NCBI RefSeq assembly: GCF_004340965.1
Contig: NZ_SLYA01000003.1
Location: 62,001-126,000, forward strand
Direction of reading: 5' to 3'
From: Sphingomonas sp. PP-CE-1A-559
GTDB lineage: Bacteria > Pseudomonadota > Alphaproteobacteria > Sphingomonadales > Sphingomonadaceae
DNA: 64,000 nt
Part shown: positions 8,801-17,069 of the stretch, one piece after another
How the letters are laid out: each line of letters opens with the position of its first letter
Numbering within the stretch: position 1 is the stretch's first letter
The notes under the pieces: model-generated
Databases searched by the model: none
The model's input: only the letters and a program-made list of their open reading frames with translations
What the model was told of the DNA's origin: nothing
Position numbers and translations under genes: made by a program

Positions 8801-9652
8801 TTACAACGCGCCTGGCGCATCGATGGCGATGTTATCGATCAGCCGCGTCGCGCCCATCCGTGCCGCCGCCAGCAACCGCCGTGGACGATCCGCCGCCGGG
8901 TTCTCCGCCAGCGTCTCGGCGTCCGCCAGCGCGACGTAATCGATCGTGAACCCCGCCCCGACCAACGTCGTCCGCGCATCGTCCAGCACAGACTCGACGT
9001 CCTCACCCTTCGCAATCGCCCGCGCCGCCACGCCGAGAGCACGCGGGAGGGCCACCGCCTGCTTGCGCTGCTCGTCGTCGAGATAGATGTTGCGCGACGA
9101 CATCGCCAAACCGTCGTCGTCGCGCTGCGTCGGCACCCCGACGATATCGATCGCGAAGTCGAGATCGGCGACGAACCGCCGGACAACGGCGAGCTGCTGG
9201 TAATCCTTCTCGCCGAAATAGGCCGCATCGGGCCCGACCTGGTTGAACAGCTTCGACACGACCGTAGCGACGCCATCGAAATGGCCAGGCCGCGAGGCGC
9301 CGTCGAAGCCGTCGCTGACGCCCGAGACGCGCACCGACGTCGCGAACCCGTCGGGATACATCGTCTCGACAGAGGGCAGCCAAAGCAGGTCGCACCCGGC
9401 CTCGTTCAGCATCCGGATATCGGCCATCTCGCGCCGCGGATAGCGGGATAGATCCTCGTTCGGACCGAACTGCGTCGGGTTGACGAAGATCGACGCGACC
9501 ACCTTGGTCCCCGGCCGCTTCGCCGCCTCGATCAGCGCGACATGGCCGGCGTGGAGCGCGCCCATCGTCGGGACGAGCGCGACGCGCTGGCCGCCCGCAC
9601 GGAAGGCGGCGACGCTTTCGCGCAACGCATTAAGGTCCCGGACGGTGTCCAC
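8801..9652 (-). CDS. panC: pantothenate synthetase
   Basis: ATP-dependent condensation of pantoate with beta-alanine to pantothenate, the precursor of coenzyme A; cytoplasmic. 283 residues. Nucleotidyltransferase signatures are clear: PTMGALHAGH (about 28-37), FVNPTQFGPNEDLSRYPR, GEKDYQQLAVV, and the KMSKS-like LAMSSRN. The start is GTG 9652, preceded by AGGAG at a spacing of 6 bases. It is divergent from mipZ with 75 bases between starts. No panB or panD is nearby. Confidence 0.97.
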   Translation of the reverse strand: MDTVRDLNALRESVAAFRAGGQRVALVPTMGALHAGHVALIEAAKRPGTKVVASIFVNPTQFGPNEDLSRYPRREMADIRMLNEAGCDLLWLPSVETMYPDGFATSVRVSGVSDGFDGASRPGHFDGVATVVSKLFNQVGPDAAYFGEKDYQQLAVVRRFVADLDFAIDIVGVPTQRDDDGLAMSSRNIYLDDEQRKQAVALPRALGVAARAIAKGEDVESVLDDARTTLVGAGFTIDYVALADAETLAENPAADRPRRLLAAARMGATRLIDNIAIDAPGAL

Positions 9653-9727
9653 GTGAAACTCCTACTCGATAAGTGCGGTCGCGGCTTCTATGAAGGGTGA
9701 CTGTTACGATCAATAAGGAAACGCGCG

Positions 9728-10567
9728 TTGGCCACGGGCCCCGAACAGACCCCCGCTTCTACGCACGTCGCCCCGTCGGCCTCGACGCACGTGATCGTGT
9801 TCGCCAACGAGAAGGGCGGCACCGGCAAGTCGACGACCGCGGTGCACGTCGCGATCGCGCTCGCCGCGAAGGGTGCGCGCGTCGCGTGTCTCGATCTGGA
9901 TCACCGCCAGCGCACCGTCGGCCGCTATCTCGACAACCGCGCCGAGACGATGAAGCGCAATGGTTCGGTGCTGCCGATGCCGCTCCACGCGACGCTGTCG
10001 GAGCAGAGCGAAGACCAGTTCGAGGACCTCTGGCACTCGCTGTGCCAAGGCTCGGACTTCCTAGTCGTCGACACACCCGGCCGCGACGATCCGTTCGCCC
10101 GCACCGCCGCGGCGCTCGCGAACACCTTGGTCACGCCGATGAACGACAGCTTCGTCGACTTCGACCTGATCGGTCAGGTCGATCCAGAAACCTATCAGGT
10201 GACGCGCCCAAGCTTCTATTCCGAACTGATCTGGGACGCACGGAAACAGCGCGCGCGCGCCGATGGCACGACGATCGACTGGGTCGTCCTGCGCAACCGC
10301 CTCCAGCATATCGAGGCGCGCAACATGCGCCGCGTGTCGGACGCGCTCGCGCAACTCGCCAAGCGCGTCGGCTTCCGGATCATCCCGGGGCTCGGCGAGC
10401 GCGTGATCTACCGCGAGATGTTCCCCGCCGGCCTGACGATGATTGATTCGAAGGCGTTCGGCAGCATGGGCCTGGCGCATGTCGCCGCGCGCCAGGAACT
10501 GCGCGAGATGATGGCCGCGTTGCAGCTGCCCGACGTGGTCGAGCAGGTTCCGGGCGTCGCTGCGTGA
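9728..10567 (+). CDS. mipZ: cell-division positioning ATPase MipZ
   Basis: ParA/MinD-type P-loop ATPase which, in alphaproteobacteria, forms a gradient from ParB-bound poles and blocks FtsZ assembly there, restricting division to midcell. 279 residues; after a 20-residue Thr/Ser/Pro-rich leader the deviant Walker A KGGTGKST appears, then DLDHRQRTVGRYLDNR, the DTPGRDD Walker B region and the very characteristic TPMNDSFVDFDLIG and DWVVLRNRL blocks shared with Caulobacter MipZ. The start is TTG 9728 with AAGGAA 7-8 bases upstream. Its TGA overlaps the GTG start of the next gene. No parAB is in the window. Confidence 0.93.
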   Translation: MATGPEQTPASTHVAPSASTHVIVFANEKGGTGKSTTAVHVAIALAAKGARVACLDLDHRQRTVGRYLDNRAETMKRNGSVLPMPLHATLSEQSEDQFEDLWHSLCQGSDFLVVDTPGRDDPFARTAAALANTLVTPMNDSFVDFDLIGQVDPETYQVTRPSFYSELIWDARKQRARADGTTIDWVVLRNRLQHIEARNMRRVSDALAQLAKRVGFRIIPGLGERVIYREMFPAGLTMIDSKAFGSMGLAHVAARQELREMMAALQLPDVVEQVPGVAA

Positions 10568-10818
10568 AGTGGATCGTCGCCGCCATCTTCATCTGGCTGG
10601 CATGGCATTACCTCCGCCCGAAACCAAAACAGCGCGTGGTCACGGATGAAGCGGAGGCCCGCTCGATCCTCGGCATCGACAGCAACGCGGATGCCGACAC
10701 GATCCGCAGCGCCCACCGCCGCCTGATCGCCTCGGTCCACCCCGACCGCGGCGGGTCGACCGACCTGACCCGCCGGGTAAACGCCGCACGCGACCTGCTG
10801 CTGAAGCGCCCTCGGTAA
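10564..10818 (+). CDS. membrane-anchored J-domain protein
   Basis: 84-residue protein with an N-terminal transmembrane helix (about 3-16) followed by a short, basic linker and a J domain. The J domain shows the HPD motif that stimulates Hsp70 (in ASVHPDRGG) flanked by helix II (SAHRRLIA) and helix III (RRVNAARDLLL), but it is compact and has none of the G/F or zinc regions of DnaJ. The GTG start overlaps the mipZ stop as GTGA, so it is probably translated by coupling. The role is unknown; it would localise an Hsp70 partner to the inner membrane. Confidence 0.85.
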   Translation: MKWIVAAIFIWLAWHYLRPKPKQRVVTDEAEARSILGIDSNADADTIRSAHRRLIASVHPDRGGSTDLTRRVNAARDLLLKRPR

Positions 10819-10820
10819 AC

Positions 10821-10901
10821 CGTTCTCCTGCGGACGCAGGAGTCCAGGGTTACGAACGCTATCGCTCTTGGCTCCTGGCCCCCCGCTTTCGCGGGGGAAC
10901 C
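10821..10901. repeat. palindromic intergenic element, family D copy
   Basis: GTTCTCCTGCGGACGCAGGA at the left is paired with the CCCGCTTTCGCGGGGGAAC hairpin at the right, giving a double-hairpin inverted element in the gap before the phosphohexomutase gene. Related copies lie at 12494, 37363, 38024, 49030, 57317 and 57401. Confidence 0.75.
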
Positions 10902-10938
10902 GCAGCCTAAAAATCGAAACGAGACCAGCGAGAGGCCC

Positions 10939-12312
10939 ATGACCCACCAGTTCGACCCGACCTCGCTCCGCGAATACGACATCCGCGGGATCGTCGGCAA
11001 AGCGCTCGGCCCCGCCGATGCCACCGCGATCGGTCGAGGCTTCGCCACCCGCATCCGCGCCGCCGGCGGCCACCGCGTCGCGGTCGGCTATGACGGCCGC
11101 AACTCCTCGCCAGACCTCGAAGCCGCGCTCGTATCCGGCCTCGTCGCGGGCGGCGTCGACGTCGTCCGCATCGGCCTCAGCACCTCGCCGATGCTCTATT
11201 ACGCCGAAGCGACGCTAGAGGTGGACGGCGGCATCCAGGTAACCGGCAGCCATAATCCCCCCGAGTATAACGGCTTCAAGATGGTGCACGCCCACGCGCC
11301 ATTTTTCGGCGACGACATCCAGGACTTGGCCGCGCTCGCGGCGTCGGGCGCCTGGAGCGAAGGCGCGGGCGAAGTCACGACCGCGGACGTGCTCGACGCC
11401 TATGTCGGGCGGCTGATGGCGGGCTATGCGGGCGGAGCGTACCGGATCGGTTGGGACACGGGAAACGGCGCCGCCGGCCCGGTGATCGAGAAGCTCGTGA
11501 AGCTCCTGCCGGGTGAGCATCATGTGATCTTCGCCGAAGTCGACGGCAATTTCCCCAACCATCATCCCGATCCTACCGAAGAGTCGAACCTCGCCGATTT
11601 GAAACGCCTGGTCGCGGAGAAGAAGCTCGATTTCGGACTGGCCTTCGATGGCGACGGCGACCGGATCGGTGCGGTCGACGGGTTAGGCCGAGTGATCTGG
11701 GGCGATCAGATCCTCTCCATTCTGGTCGAACCTGCGCTGCGCGAACACCCCGGCGCGCCGATCGTCGCCGACGTTAAGTCTTCGCAGGCGTTGTTCGACC
11801 GAATCGCGGAACTGGGCGGCGAGCCGGTGATGGCCGCCACAGGCCACAGCCTGATGAAGACCGCGATGACCCGCACCGGCGCACCGATCGGCGGCGAGTT
11901 GAGCGGACACCTGTTCTTCGCGGGCGAATATTACGGGTTCGACGATGCGCACTACGCGGCAGTGCGGCTGATCCGCGCGGTGCATCTGTCGGGGCGTTCG
12001 CTGACCGAGTTGCGAAATGCGATGCCGGCGCTGGTGGCGACGCCCGACCTGCGCTTCCCGGTCGAGGACGCGCGGAAGTTCGCGGTGGTGGGCGAGGTGA
12101 TCGCGCGGTTGAAGTCGGAGGGCACGGAGATGGACCTGACCGATGGCGCGCGGGTGACCACCGCCGATGGGTGGTGGCTGCTGCGAGCCTCGAACACGCA
12201 GGCGATGCTGACGGTCCGCGCGGAAGCGAAGGACCAGGCGGCGCTTGATACGCTTCTGGCAGAGGTCGATGCACAACTCGCGGCAAGCGGTGTTGTGAGA
12301 TCGGTAGCGTAA
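10939..12312 (+). CDS. phosphomannomutase/phosphoglucomutase
   Basis: Alpha-D-phosphohexomutase that interconverts hexose 1- and 6-phosphates for exopolysaccharide, lipopolysaccharide or sphingan precursors. 457 residues, the length of the AlgC/PgmG class that uses both glucose and mannose. The phosphoserine is Ser104 in TGSHNPPEYNG; the metal loop is DGDGDR (237-242); the sugar-binding GGELSGH motif and a C-terminal phosphate-binding RASNTQ loop are present. ATG 10939 has a GAGAGG ribosome binding site. It stands alone between repeat elements. Specificity between glucose and mannose cannot be fixed from sequence alone. Confidence 0.93.
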   Translation: MTHQFDPTSLREYDIRGIVGKALGPADATAIGRGFATRIRAAGGHRVAVGYDGRNSSPDLEAALVSGLVAGGVDVVRIGLSTSPMLYYAEATLEVDGGIQVTGSHNPPEYNGFKMVHAHAPFFGDDIQDLAALAASGAWSEGAGEVTTADVLDAYVGRLMAGYAGGAYRIGWDTGNGAAGPVIEKLVKLLPGEHHVIFAEVDGNFPNHHPDPTEESNLADLKRLVAEKKLDFGLAFDGDGDRIGAVDGLGRVIWGDQILSILVEPALREHPGAPIVADVKSSQALFDRIAELGGEPVMAATGHSLMKTAMTRTGAPIGGELSGHLFFAGEYYGFDDAHYAAVRLIRAVHLSGRSLTELRNAMPALVATPDLRFPVEDARKFAVVGEVIARLKSEGTEMDLTDGARVTTADGWWLLRASNTQAMLTVRAEAKDQAALDTLLAEVDAQLAASGVVRSVA

Positions 12313-12318
12313 CACGAC

Positions 12319-12426
12319 CACCACCCCGGCGAAGGCCGGGGCCCAGTTGGAAAGGTGGATGTAATGAAGCGCTCCGCTCCGTTAGCAACGTCCCCCAATT
12401 GGGCCCCGGCCTCCGCCGGGGTGGTG
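12319..12426. repeat. palindromic intergenic element, family A copy 1
   Basis: Left arm CACCCCGGCGAAGGCCGGGG plus CCCAGTTGG and right arm CCCAATTGGGCCCC plus GGCCTCCGCCGGGGTGGTG are inverted partners around a variable centre. Each arm can also fold on its own (CCCCGGC-GAAG-GCCGGGG). The same structure recurs at 26911, 40324 and 61687. Confidence 0.9.
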
Positions 12427-12493
12427 CTGATGGAGAGGGCGCTCCAAGAATTAGCCTAGCACCTCGCGGCGAGCAGTGCAGTGCCCCACTCCC

Positions 12494-12588
12494 CGTCATT
12501 CCCGCGGAGGCGGGAACCCACACTGGCTAGCCTTCCAAGGGATCGCAACCGTTCGGAGACTATGGATCCCCGCCTTCGCGGATGACGG
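12494..12588. repeat. palindromic intergenic element, family D copy
   Basis: CGTCATTCCCGCGGAGGCGGG at the left (a hairpin) is matched at the right by CCCCGCCTTCGCGGATGACG; the outer CGTCAT/ATGACG ends pair. The central 50 bases are unique. Confidence 0.75.
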
Positions 12589-12670
12589 TGGTGGTTGGAC
12601 GGCAGCCACACATGATTGACACGCCATCACCCCAGCCTACCGTCCCACCACCACCCCAAGGAGTCCCCAC

Positions 12671-13120
12671 GTGGAGCGCCCAGTCGACGAATTCCGCTCC
12701 AGCACGCGCCGCTGGCTGCTCGGCAGCTTTGCCGGTTGGGGCACCCTGCTCACTTGCCTCGCCGGCGTGGGCTTCGTCATCATCGGCGTCCGCTGGCTGA
12801 AAAACCGCAGCGCCAGCTACGAGATCACCGACCAGCGCCTGATCATCAAGCGCGGCATCCTGTTCAAGACGATCGACGAGATCGAGCTCTACCGGATCAA
12901 GGACGTCCGCCTCGGCTACTCCCTGCTCAACCAGATGACCGACATCGGCACGATCATCCTCACCTCCAGCGACCGCACCACCAGCGGCGGCGAGTTCACG
13001 CTCCGCGATATCCCGATGGCACGCGACCGTCGCGAAGGTCTCCGGAAACTGGTCGACCGCGCCCGCCAGCGCCGCGGCGTCCGCGAACTCGACGTGGAAG
13101 ACTCATACGCGCTGGATTAA
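12671..13120 (+). CDS. bacterial PH-domain membrane protein (bPH2/YdbS type)
   Basis: 149-residue protein with a hydrophobic segment (about 19-41) and a bacterial PH-like domain after it. The pattern of a membrane hairpin followed by YEITDQRLIIKRGILFKTIDEI and later IGTIILTSS is characteristic of the DUF304/bPH2 family. The function of this family is not established. The start is GTG 12671 with AAGGAG 7 bases upstream. The C terminus is rich in Arg and acidic residues and probably cytoplasmic. A DEDD exonuclease follows after 18 bases in the same direction, so they may be one transcript, but no functional link is evident. Confidence 0.85.
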   Translation: MERPVDEFRSSTRRWLLGSFAGWGTLLTCLAGVGFVIIGVRWLKNRSASYEITDQRLIIKRGILFKTIDEIELYRIKDVRLGYSLLNQMTDIGTIILTSSDRTTSGGEFTLRDIPMARDRREGLRKLVDRARQRRGVRELDVEDSYALD

Positions 13121-13138
13121 CCGCGCTTTTGTCCCCAC

Positions 13139-13927
13139 ATGGCGGGCATGGCGCCCCCCTACCCCAAGCCCAAACCGCAACCCCAGATGATCCGGGTCGT
13201 CGACCTCGAGACCACCGGTTCGGCCCCGCCTGCGCACGGCGTGTGCGAGATCGGCTGGCAGGACGTCGCGCTCGGCGAGGACGGACGCTGGGAGATCTAC
13301 GGCGAAGGCGGCAGCCTGCTCGTCAATCCCGGCCGACTGATCCCGCCGGTGACTCAGGCGATCCACCACATCCTCGACGAGCATGTCGCCGACGCGCCGT
13401 ACTGGCATGACTGTGCGCGCCAGGTGCTCGACCCGTGGCCGCGTCGCTTGGCGCTCGCCGCGCATCGCGCCGATTTCGAACAGAAATTCTGCACCCCCGC
13501 GCTGACCCGCGATGCCGAGTGGATCTGCACGTGGAAATGCGCGCTGCGACTCTGGCCCGACTCGCCGAGTTTCTCCAATCAGGTGCTGCGCTACTGGCGC
13601 AAGCCGCACGGCATGGAGCACGAGCGCGGCCTGCCTGCCCACCGCGCATTCCCCGACGCATACGTCACCGCGTTCCACTTGCGCGACATGCTGAACGAGG
13701 CGAGCCTTGCGCAGCTGCTCGAATGGTCGCGTGATCCGGGGCTCATCCCCCGTGTCCGCTATGGACCGGATCGCGGCAAGGAATGGTCCGAGCTCGATCA
13801 CGAGACGCTGATGGCGTTCATGACCGATCGCGATCCCGACATCCGCTTCACCGCCAACCACGAGATGGACCGGCGCAGCGGCGGCGGCCGCGTCGGCAAG
13901 GCCAGTGCGCAGGACCTGCTGCTCTAA
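13139..13927 (+). CDS. DnaQ/ExoX-like 3'-5' exonuclease
   Basis: 262-residue DEDDh exonuclease. Exo I is VVDLETTG (20-27) with the catalytic Asp and Glu; a central HRADFEQ segment holds the Exo II acidic residue; Exo III is HRAFPDA with His and Asp. After about residue 190 a C-terminal region contains a GKEW...DRDPDIRFTA element resembling the DUF3820-type tail seen on some alphaproteobacterial exodeoxyribonuclease X-like proteins. It probably degrades or trims single-stranded DNA or RNA; it is too short and lacks partners to be the replicative epsilon subunit. The start is ATG 13139, but ATG 13187 would also keep the nuclease domain whole. Confidence 0.85.
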   Translation: MAGMAPPYPKPKPQPQMIRVVDLETTGSAPPAHGVCEIGWQDVALGEDGRWEIYGEGGSLLVNPGRLIPPVTQAIHHILDEHVADAPYWHDCARQVLDPWPRRLALAAHRADFEQKFCTPALTRDAEWICTWKCALRLWPDSPSFSNQVLRYWRKPHGMEHERGLPAHRAFPDAYVTAFHLRDMLNEASLAQLLEWSRDPGLIPRVRYGPDRGKEWSELDHETLMAFMTDRDPDIRFTANHEMDRRSGGGRVGKASAQDLLL

Positions 13928-14002
13928 ATCAATATCGTTGCGCTTGCGGACGCGGCAGTATCGCTGGCGTAACGACATCCGCCAGCCTACACCGCCCGTC
14001 CT

Positions 14003-15508
14003 ATGGTGCGCGTACGCTTGAAACTGCCCTCTTCGGAAGGGCGAGTCGCACGTTGGCTGGTCGCGTTCATGACGCTCGGCTTCATCGCGCTGGCCGCTGC
14101 GGCGATCGCGATCGGCTGGATCACGGTCCGCAACCGCACCTATACCGCCGAGATCCTCCATACGCAGGACGTCCGCCAGGCGATCGCCACGCTCCAGATC
14201 CAGATGGAGCAATCCGAGACGGCGCGGCGCGGCTATATCCTGGCCGGCAAACCGCTGTTCGCCACCGCCTATGCCCGGAGCGCGGGCAACCTCGTCCCGT
14301 CGATCCGCAAGCTGCGCCACCTGACCCGCGACAACCCTCGGCAGGGTGCCCGCCTCGACCTGATCGAGCCGCGCTTCGTCCAGTTGCGCGCGCTCCGGAC
14401 GCAATCGATGACCCTGGTCGCGTCGGGCCGGATCGCCGAGGCTCAGCGCCGGTTCGCGGTCGATGCCAGCGTGCCGTTGATGCGTGGCATCCGCTACCGC
14501 ACCCAGGCGATGGCCGCCGACGAAGTCCGCCTGCTCGCGATCCGCACCGAGCGGCAGGAACGCACCAGCGCGCTGTTCCTCTCGGTCGCCGGGCTCGCCG
14601 CGGCGCTGCTGCTGGTCGTCGCGATCCTCGCGGTCCTACTGATCCGCCGCTACACCGCCGACCTCGCCGCGTCGCGCGACAGCCTGCGCACCCTCAACGA
14701 GACGCTCGAGGAACAGGTCGCCGAACGCACCGCAGACCTCAGCCGCGCGAACGAGGAGATCCAGCGCTTCGCCTATATCGTCAGCCACGATCTGCGCTCG
14801 CCGCTCGTCAACGTGATGGGCTTCACCGCCGAACTCGCCGCCGCCGCGGTGCCGCTTGCCGAGCTGGTCGACCGTGCCGAAGCCGAGGCACCGCACATCC
14901 TCATAGAAGACGCGCGACTGGCGGCGCGCGAGGACCTGCCCGAGGCGATCGGCTTCATCCGCACTTCGACGCAGAAGATGGACCGGCTGATCAACGCCAT
15001 CCTCAAGCTCGCGCGCGAAGGCCGCCGGACGATCGCGCCCGAGCATATCGACCCTGCGCAACTGGTCGACACGATCGTCGGCGCGATGCAGCACATCGTC
15101 GACGATCGCGGCGCCGTGGTGCGCATCGAGCGGCCGATGCCGGGAATCGTCACCGATCGCCTCGCGCTCGAGCAGATCCTGTCGAACCTGATCGAGAACG
15201 CGACCAAATACCTGAAGCCCGGCCGCCCCGGCGAGATCACGGTCAAGGGCCATACCGAACGCGGCCGCGTCATCCTGTCGGTGGTCGACAACGGCCGCGG
15301 CATTGATCCGCGCGATCACCAGCGCGTGTTCGACCTGTTCCGCCGCTCGGGCGCGCAGGACCAGCCGGGCGAAGGCATCGGACTCGCGCATGTCCGCGCG
15401 CTCGCCTATCGTCTGAGCGGCACGATCGACGTACAGTCGACGCTCGGCGACGGCGCGACCTTCCGGCTCAACCTGCCGACCCACATGACCATCCAGGACG
15501 CAGCATGA
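14003..15508 (+). CDS. CHASE3-domain sensor histidine kinase
   Basis: 501-residue inner-membrane kinase. The first membrane helix is about 18-41, followed by a periplasmic CHASE3-type helical sensor with QSETARRGYILAG (about 70-83), a second helix about 189-214, a coiled linker (TLNETLEEQVAERT) and a HisKA domain with phospho-accepting His262 in SHDLRSPL. The HATPase domain shows NLIENATKY, VVDNGRGI and a G box near GEGIGLAHV. The signal is unknown. It overlaps the following receiver gene by 4 bases (ATGA), and this pairing resembles cyanobacterial phytochrome-Rcp1 gene pairs in receiver type. Confidence 0.92.
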   Translation: MVRVRLKLPSSEGRVARWLVAFMTLGFIALAAAAIAIGWITVRNRTYTAEILHTQDVRQAIATLQIQMEQSETARRGYILAGKPLFATAYARSAGNLVPSIRKLRHLTRDNPRQGARLDLIEPRFVQLRALRTQSMTLVASGRIAEAQRRFAVDASVPLMRGIRYRTQAMAADEVRLLAIRTERQERTSALFLSVAGLAAALLLVVAILAVLLIRRYTADLAASRDSLRTLNETLEEQVAERTADLSRANEEIQRFAYIVSHDLRSPLVNVMGFTAELAAAAVPLAELVDRAEAEAPHILIEDARLAAREDLPEAIGFIRTSTQKMDRLINAILKLAREGRRTIAPEHIDPAQLVDTIVGAMQHIVDDRGAVVRIERPMPGIVTDRLALEQILSNLIENATKYLKPGRPGEITVKGHTERGRVILSVVDNGRGIDPRDHQRVFDLFRRSGAQDQPGEGIGLAHVRALAYRLSGTIDVQSTLGDGATFRLNLPTHMTIQDAA

Positions 15509-15945
15509 ACGATCACAAGACCGTCGGTATCGTGATGATCGAGGATGACGAGGGCCATGCCCGCCTCATCGAAAAGAACATCCGCCGCGCGGGTATCCTG
15601 AACGATATCCGCCACTTCACCGACGGCACCACCGCGCTCGACTTCCTGTTCAACGCCGCCGACGGCCCAGCAAAGAGCGGCCCGGCGATGATCCTGCTCG
15701 ACTTGAACCTGCCCGACATGAGCGGGACGGACATCCTCGCGCGGATCAAGGCGGAGGGCAGCCCGCTCAAGCGCACGCCGGTCGTCGTGCTCACCACCAC
15801 CGACGACAAGGTCGAGATCGAGCGCTGCTACGATCTCGGCTGCAACGTCTACATCACCAAGCCGGTGAACTATGAGAGTTTCGCACAGGCGATCCGCCAG
15901 CTCGGGCTGTTCCTGTCGGTGATCCAGGTCCCCGAAGCCGAGTGA
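15505..15945 (+). CDS. single-domain response regulator, Rcp1/CheY-like
   Basis: 146-residue receiver with no output domain. The phospho-acceptor is Asp66 in MILLDLNLPDMSG, the acidic pocket is EDD at 13-15 and the conserved lysine is Lys119 in YITKPVN. The extended loop (about 50-62) and ending FLSVIQVPEAE are typical of Rcp1-like receivers. Overlaps both neighbours by 4 bases, so all three genes form one translational unit. A likely phosphorelay shuttle or allosteric partner between the two kinases. Confidence 0.93.
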   Translation: MNDHKTVGIVMIEDDEGHARLIEKNIRRAGILNDIRHFTDGTTALDFLFNAADGPAKSGPAMILLDLNLPDMSGTDILARIKAEGSPLKRTPVVVLTTTDDKVEIERCYDLGCNVYITKPVNYESFAQAIRQLGLFLSVIQVPEAE

Positions 15946-16973
15946 GCGAAACGCGCGTCCTCTACATCGACGACGACGCCGGGATCCGGCGGCTGGCGGC
16001 GCGTGCGCTCGAACGCCGCGGCTACCGGATGACCGTTGCCGAGACGGGGGCCGAGGGCGTCGTCAAAGCCGCCGCGGAACGCTTCGACCTAATTGCGGTC
16101 GATCATTACATGCCTGGCATGGACGGTCTCGAAACATTGGAAGCGCTCCGCCGCCTGCCCGATCCGCCCCCCGTCGTGTACGTCACCGGTTCCGAGGAAG
16201 GCCGCATCGCGGTCGCCGCGCTGAAGGCCGGTGCCGCCGATTACGTCGTGAAGACCGTCGGCGAGGACTTCTTCGACCTGCTCGCCGCCTCGTTCGAACA
16301 GGTGCGCGCGCGCGCCCTGCTCGAACAGGAGAAGGCGTCCGCCGAGGCCGATCTCCGCGCCAGCAACGCGCGGCTCGAGGCGCTGCTCGGCGAGGTTAAC
16401 CACCGCGTCGCCAACTCGCTGCAACTCGTCTCGGCGATGGTCCGCCTCCAGGCGACCGCGCTGACCGACCCTTCCGCGCGAGAGGCATTGGAAGATACGC
16501 AGCGCCGCATCCAGGCGATCGCGCAGGTCCACCGCCGGCTCTACACCAGCAACGACGTCGAGAGCGTCGACATGCAGGAATATCTCGGCGCACTGGTCGA
16601 CGAACTCGCCGAGACCTGGTCGACCGAGGCGCTCCCCCGCGCGCTCAGCCTCGCCGCCGAACCGATCCGCCTGCCCACCGACCGCGCGGTTTCGCTGGGC
16701 GTGATCGTCACCGAACTCGTCACCAACGCCTGCAAATACGCCTACCCCAACAGCGGCGGCGAAGTTCGCGTGGCGCTGCGCCGGATCGACGACGACGTCT
16801 TCCTGCTCGCGGTCGAAGACGATGGCTGCGGCATCCCCGAGGACGCCGTCCCGCGCGGCACGGGCCTCGGCACGAAGCTCATCCGCGCGATGGCGCAGAG
16901 CCTGCAGTCGATCGTCGAATACGACCCGACCCACACCGGCGTCCGCGCCACCCTGCGCGCCGCGGTGCGCTGA
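15942..16973 (+). CDS. response regulator-histidine kinase hybrid, HisKA_2 type
   Basis: 343 residues: an N-terminal receiver (Asp54 in LIAVDHYMPGMDG, Lys104 in YVVKT), a coiled linker (about 115-145), then a HisKA_2 domain with His154 in GEVNHRVANSLQLV and a HATPase with ELVTNACKYAYP, DDGCGIP and GTGLGTKLI. HisKA_2/HWE kinases often feed the PhyR-NepR-EcfG general stress pathway in alphaproteobacteria; that link is only an inference here. A soluble protein with no membrane helix. The start is GTG 15942, overlapping the preceding TGA. A family B palindromic element follows the stop. Confidence 0.92.
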   Translation: MSETRVLYIDDDAGIRRLAARALERRGYRMTVAETGAEGVVKAAAERFDLIAVDHYMPGMDGLETLEALRRLPDPPPVVYVTGSEEGRIAVAALKAGAADYVVKTVGEDFFDLLAASFEQVRARALLEQEKASAEADLRASNARLEALLGEVNHRVANSLQLVSAMVRLQATALTDPSAREALEDTQRRIQAIAQVHRRLYTSNDVESVDMQEYLGALVDELAETWSTEALPRALSLAAEPIRLPTDRAVSLGVIVTELVTNACKYAYPNSGGEVRVALRRIDDDVFLLAVEDDGCGIPEDAVPRGTGLGTKLIRAMAQSLQSIVEYDPTHTGVRATLRAAVR

Positions 16974-16982
16974 CCCATCGTC

Positions 16983-17064
16983 CGTCATCCTGACGAAAGT
17001 CAGGATCCAGAGCCAGGAAGGTTGTCGCTCTTTACCCTGGATCCTGACTTTCGTCAGGATGACG
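16983..17064. repeat. palindromic intergenic element, family B copy 2
   Basis: CGTCATCCTGACGAAAGTCA at the left and TGACTTTCGTCAGGATGACG at the right are perfect inverted partners around about 40 bases. It shares both ends with the element at 3128-3210. It lies between the convergent kinase and TetR genes, where it could end transcription from both sides. Confidence 0.9.
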
Positions 17065-17069
17065 AAGTT

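Larger units (their letters stand above)
12313..12670. other. 358-base gap holding two palindromic elements
   Basis: No gene is seen. The gap is filled largely by a family A element (12319-12426) and a family D element (12494-12588). The last 80 bases lead into the PH-domain gene and carry its ribosome binding site AAGGAG (12658-12663), 7 bases before the GTG start. Confidence 0.7.
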
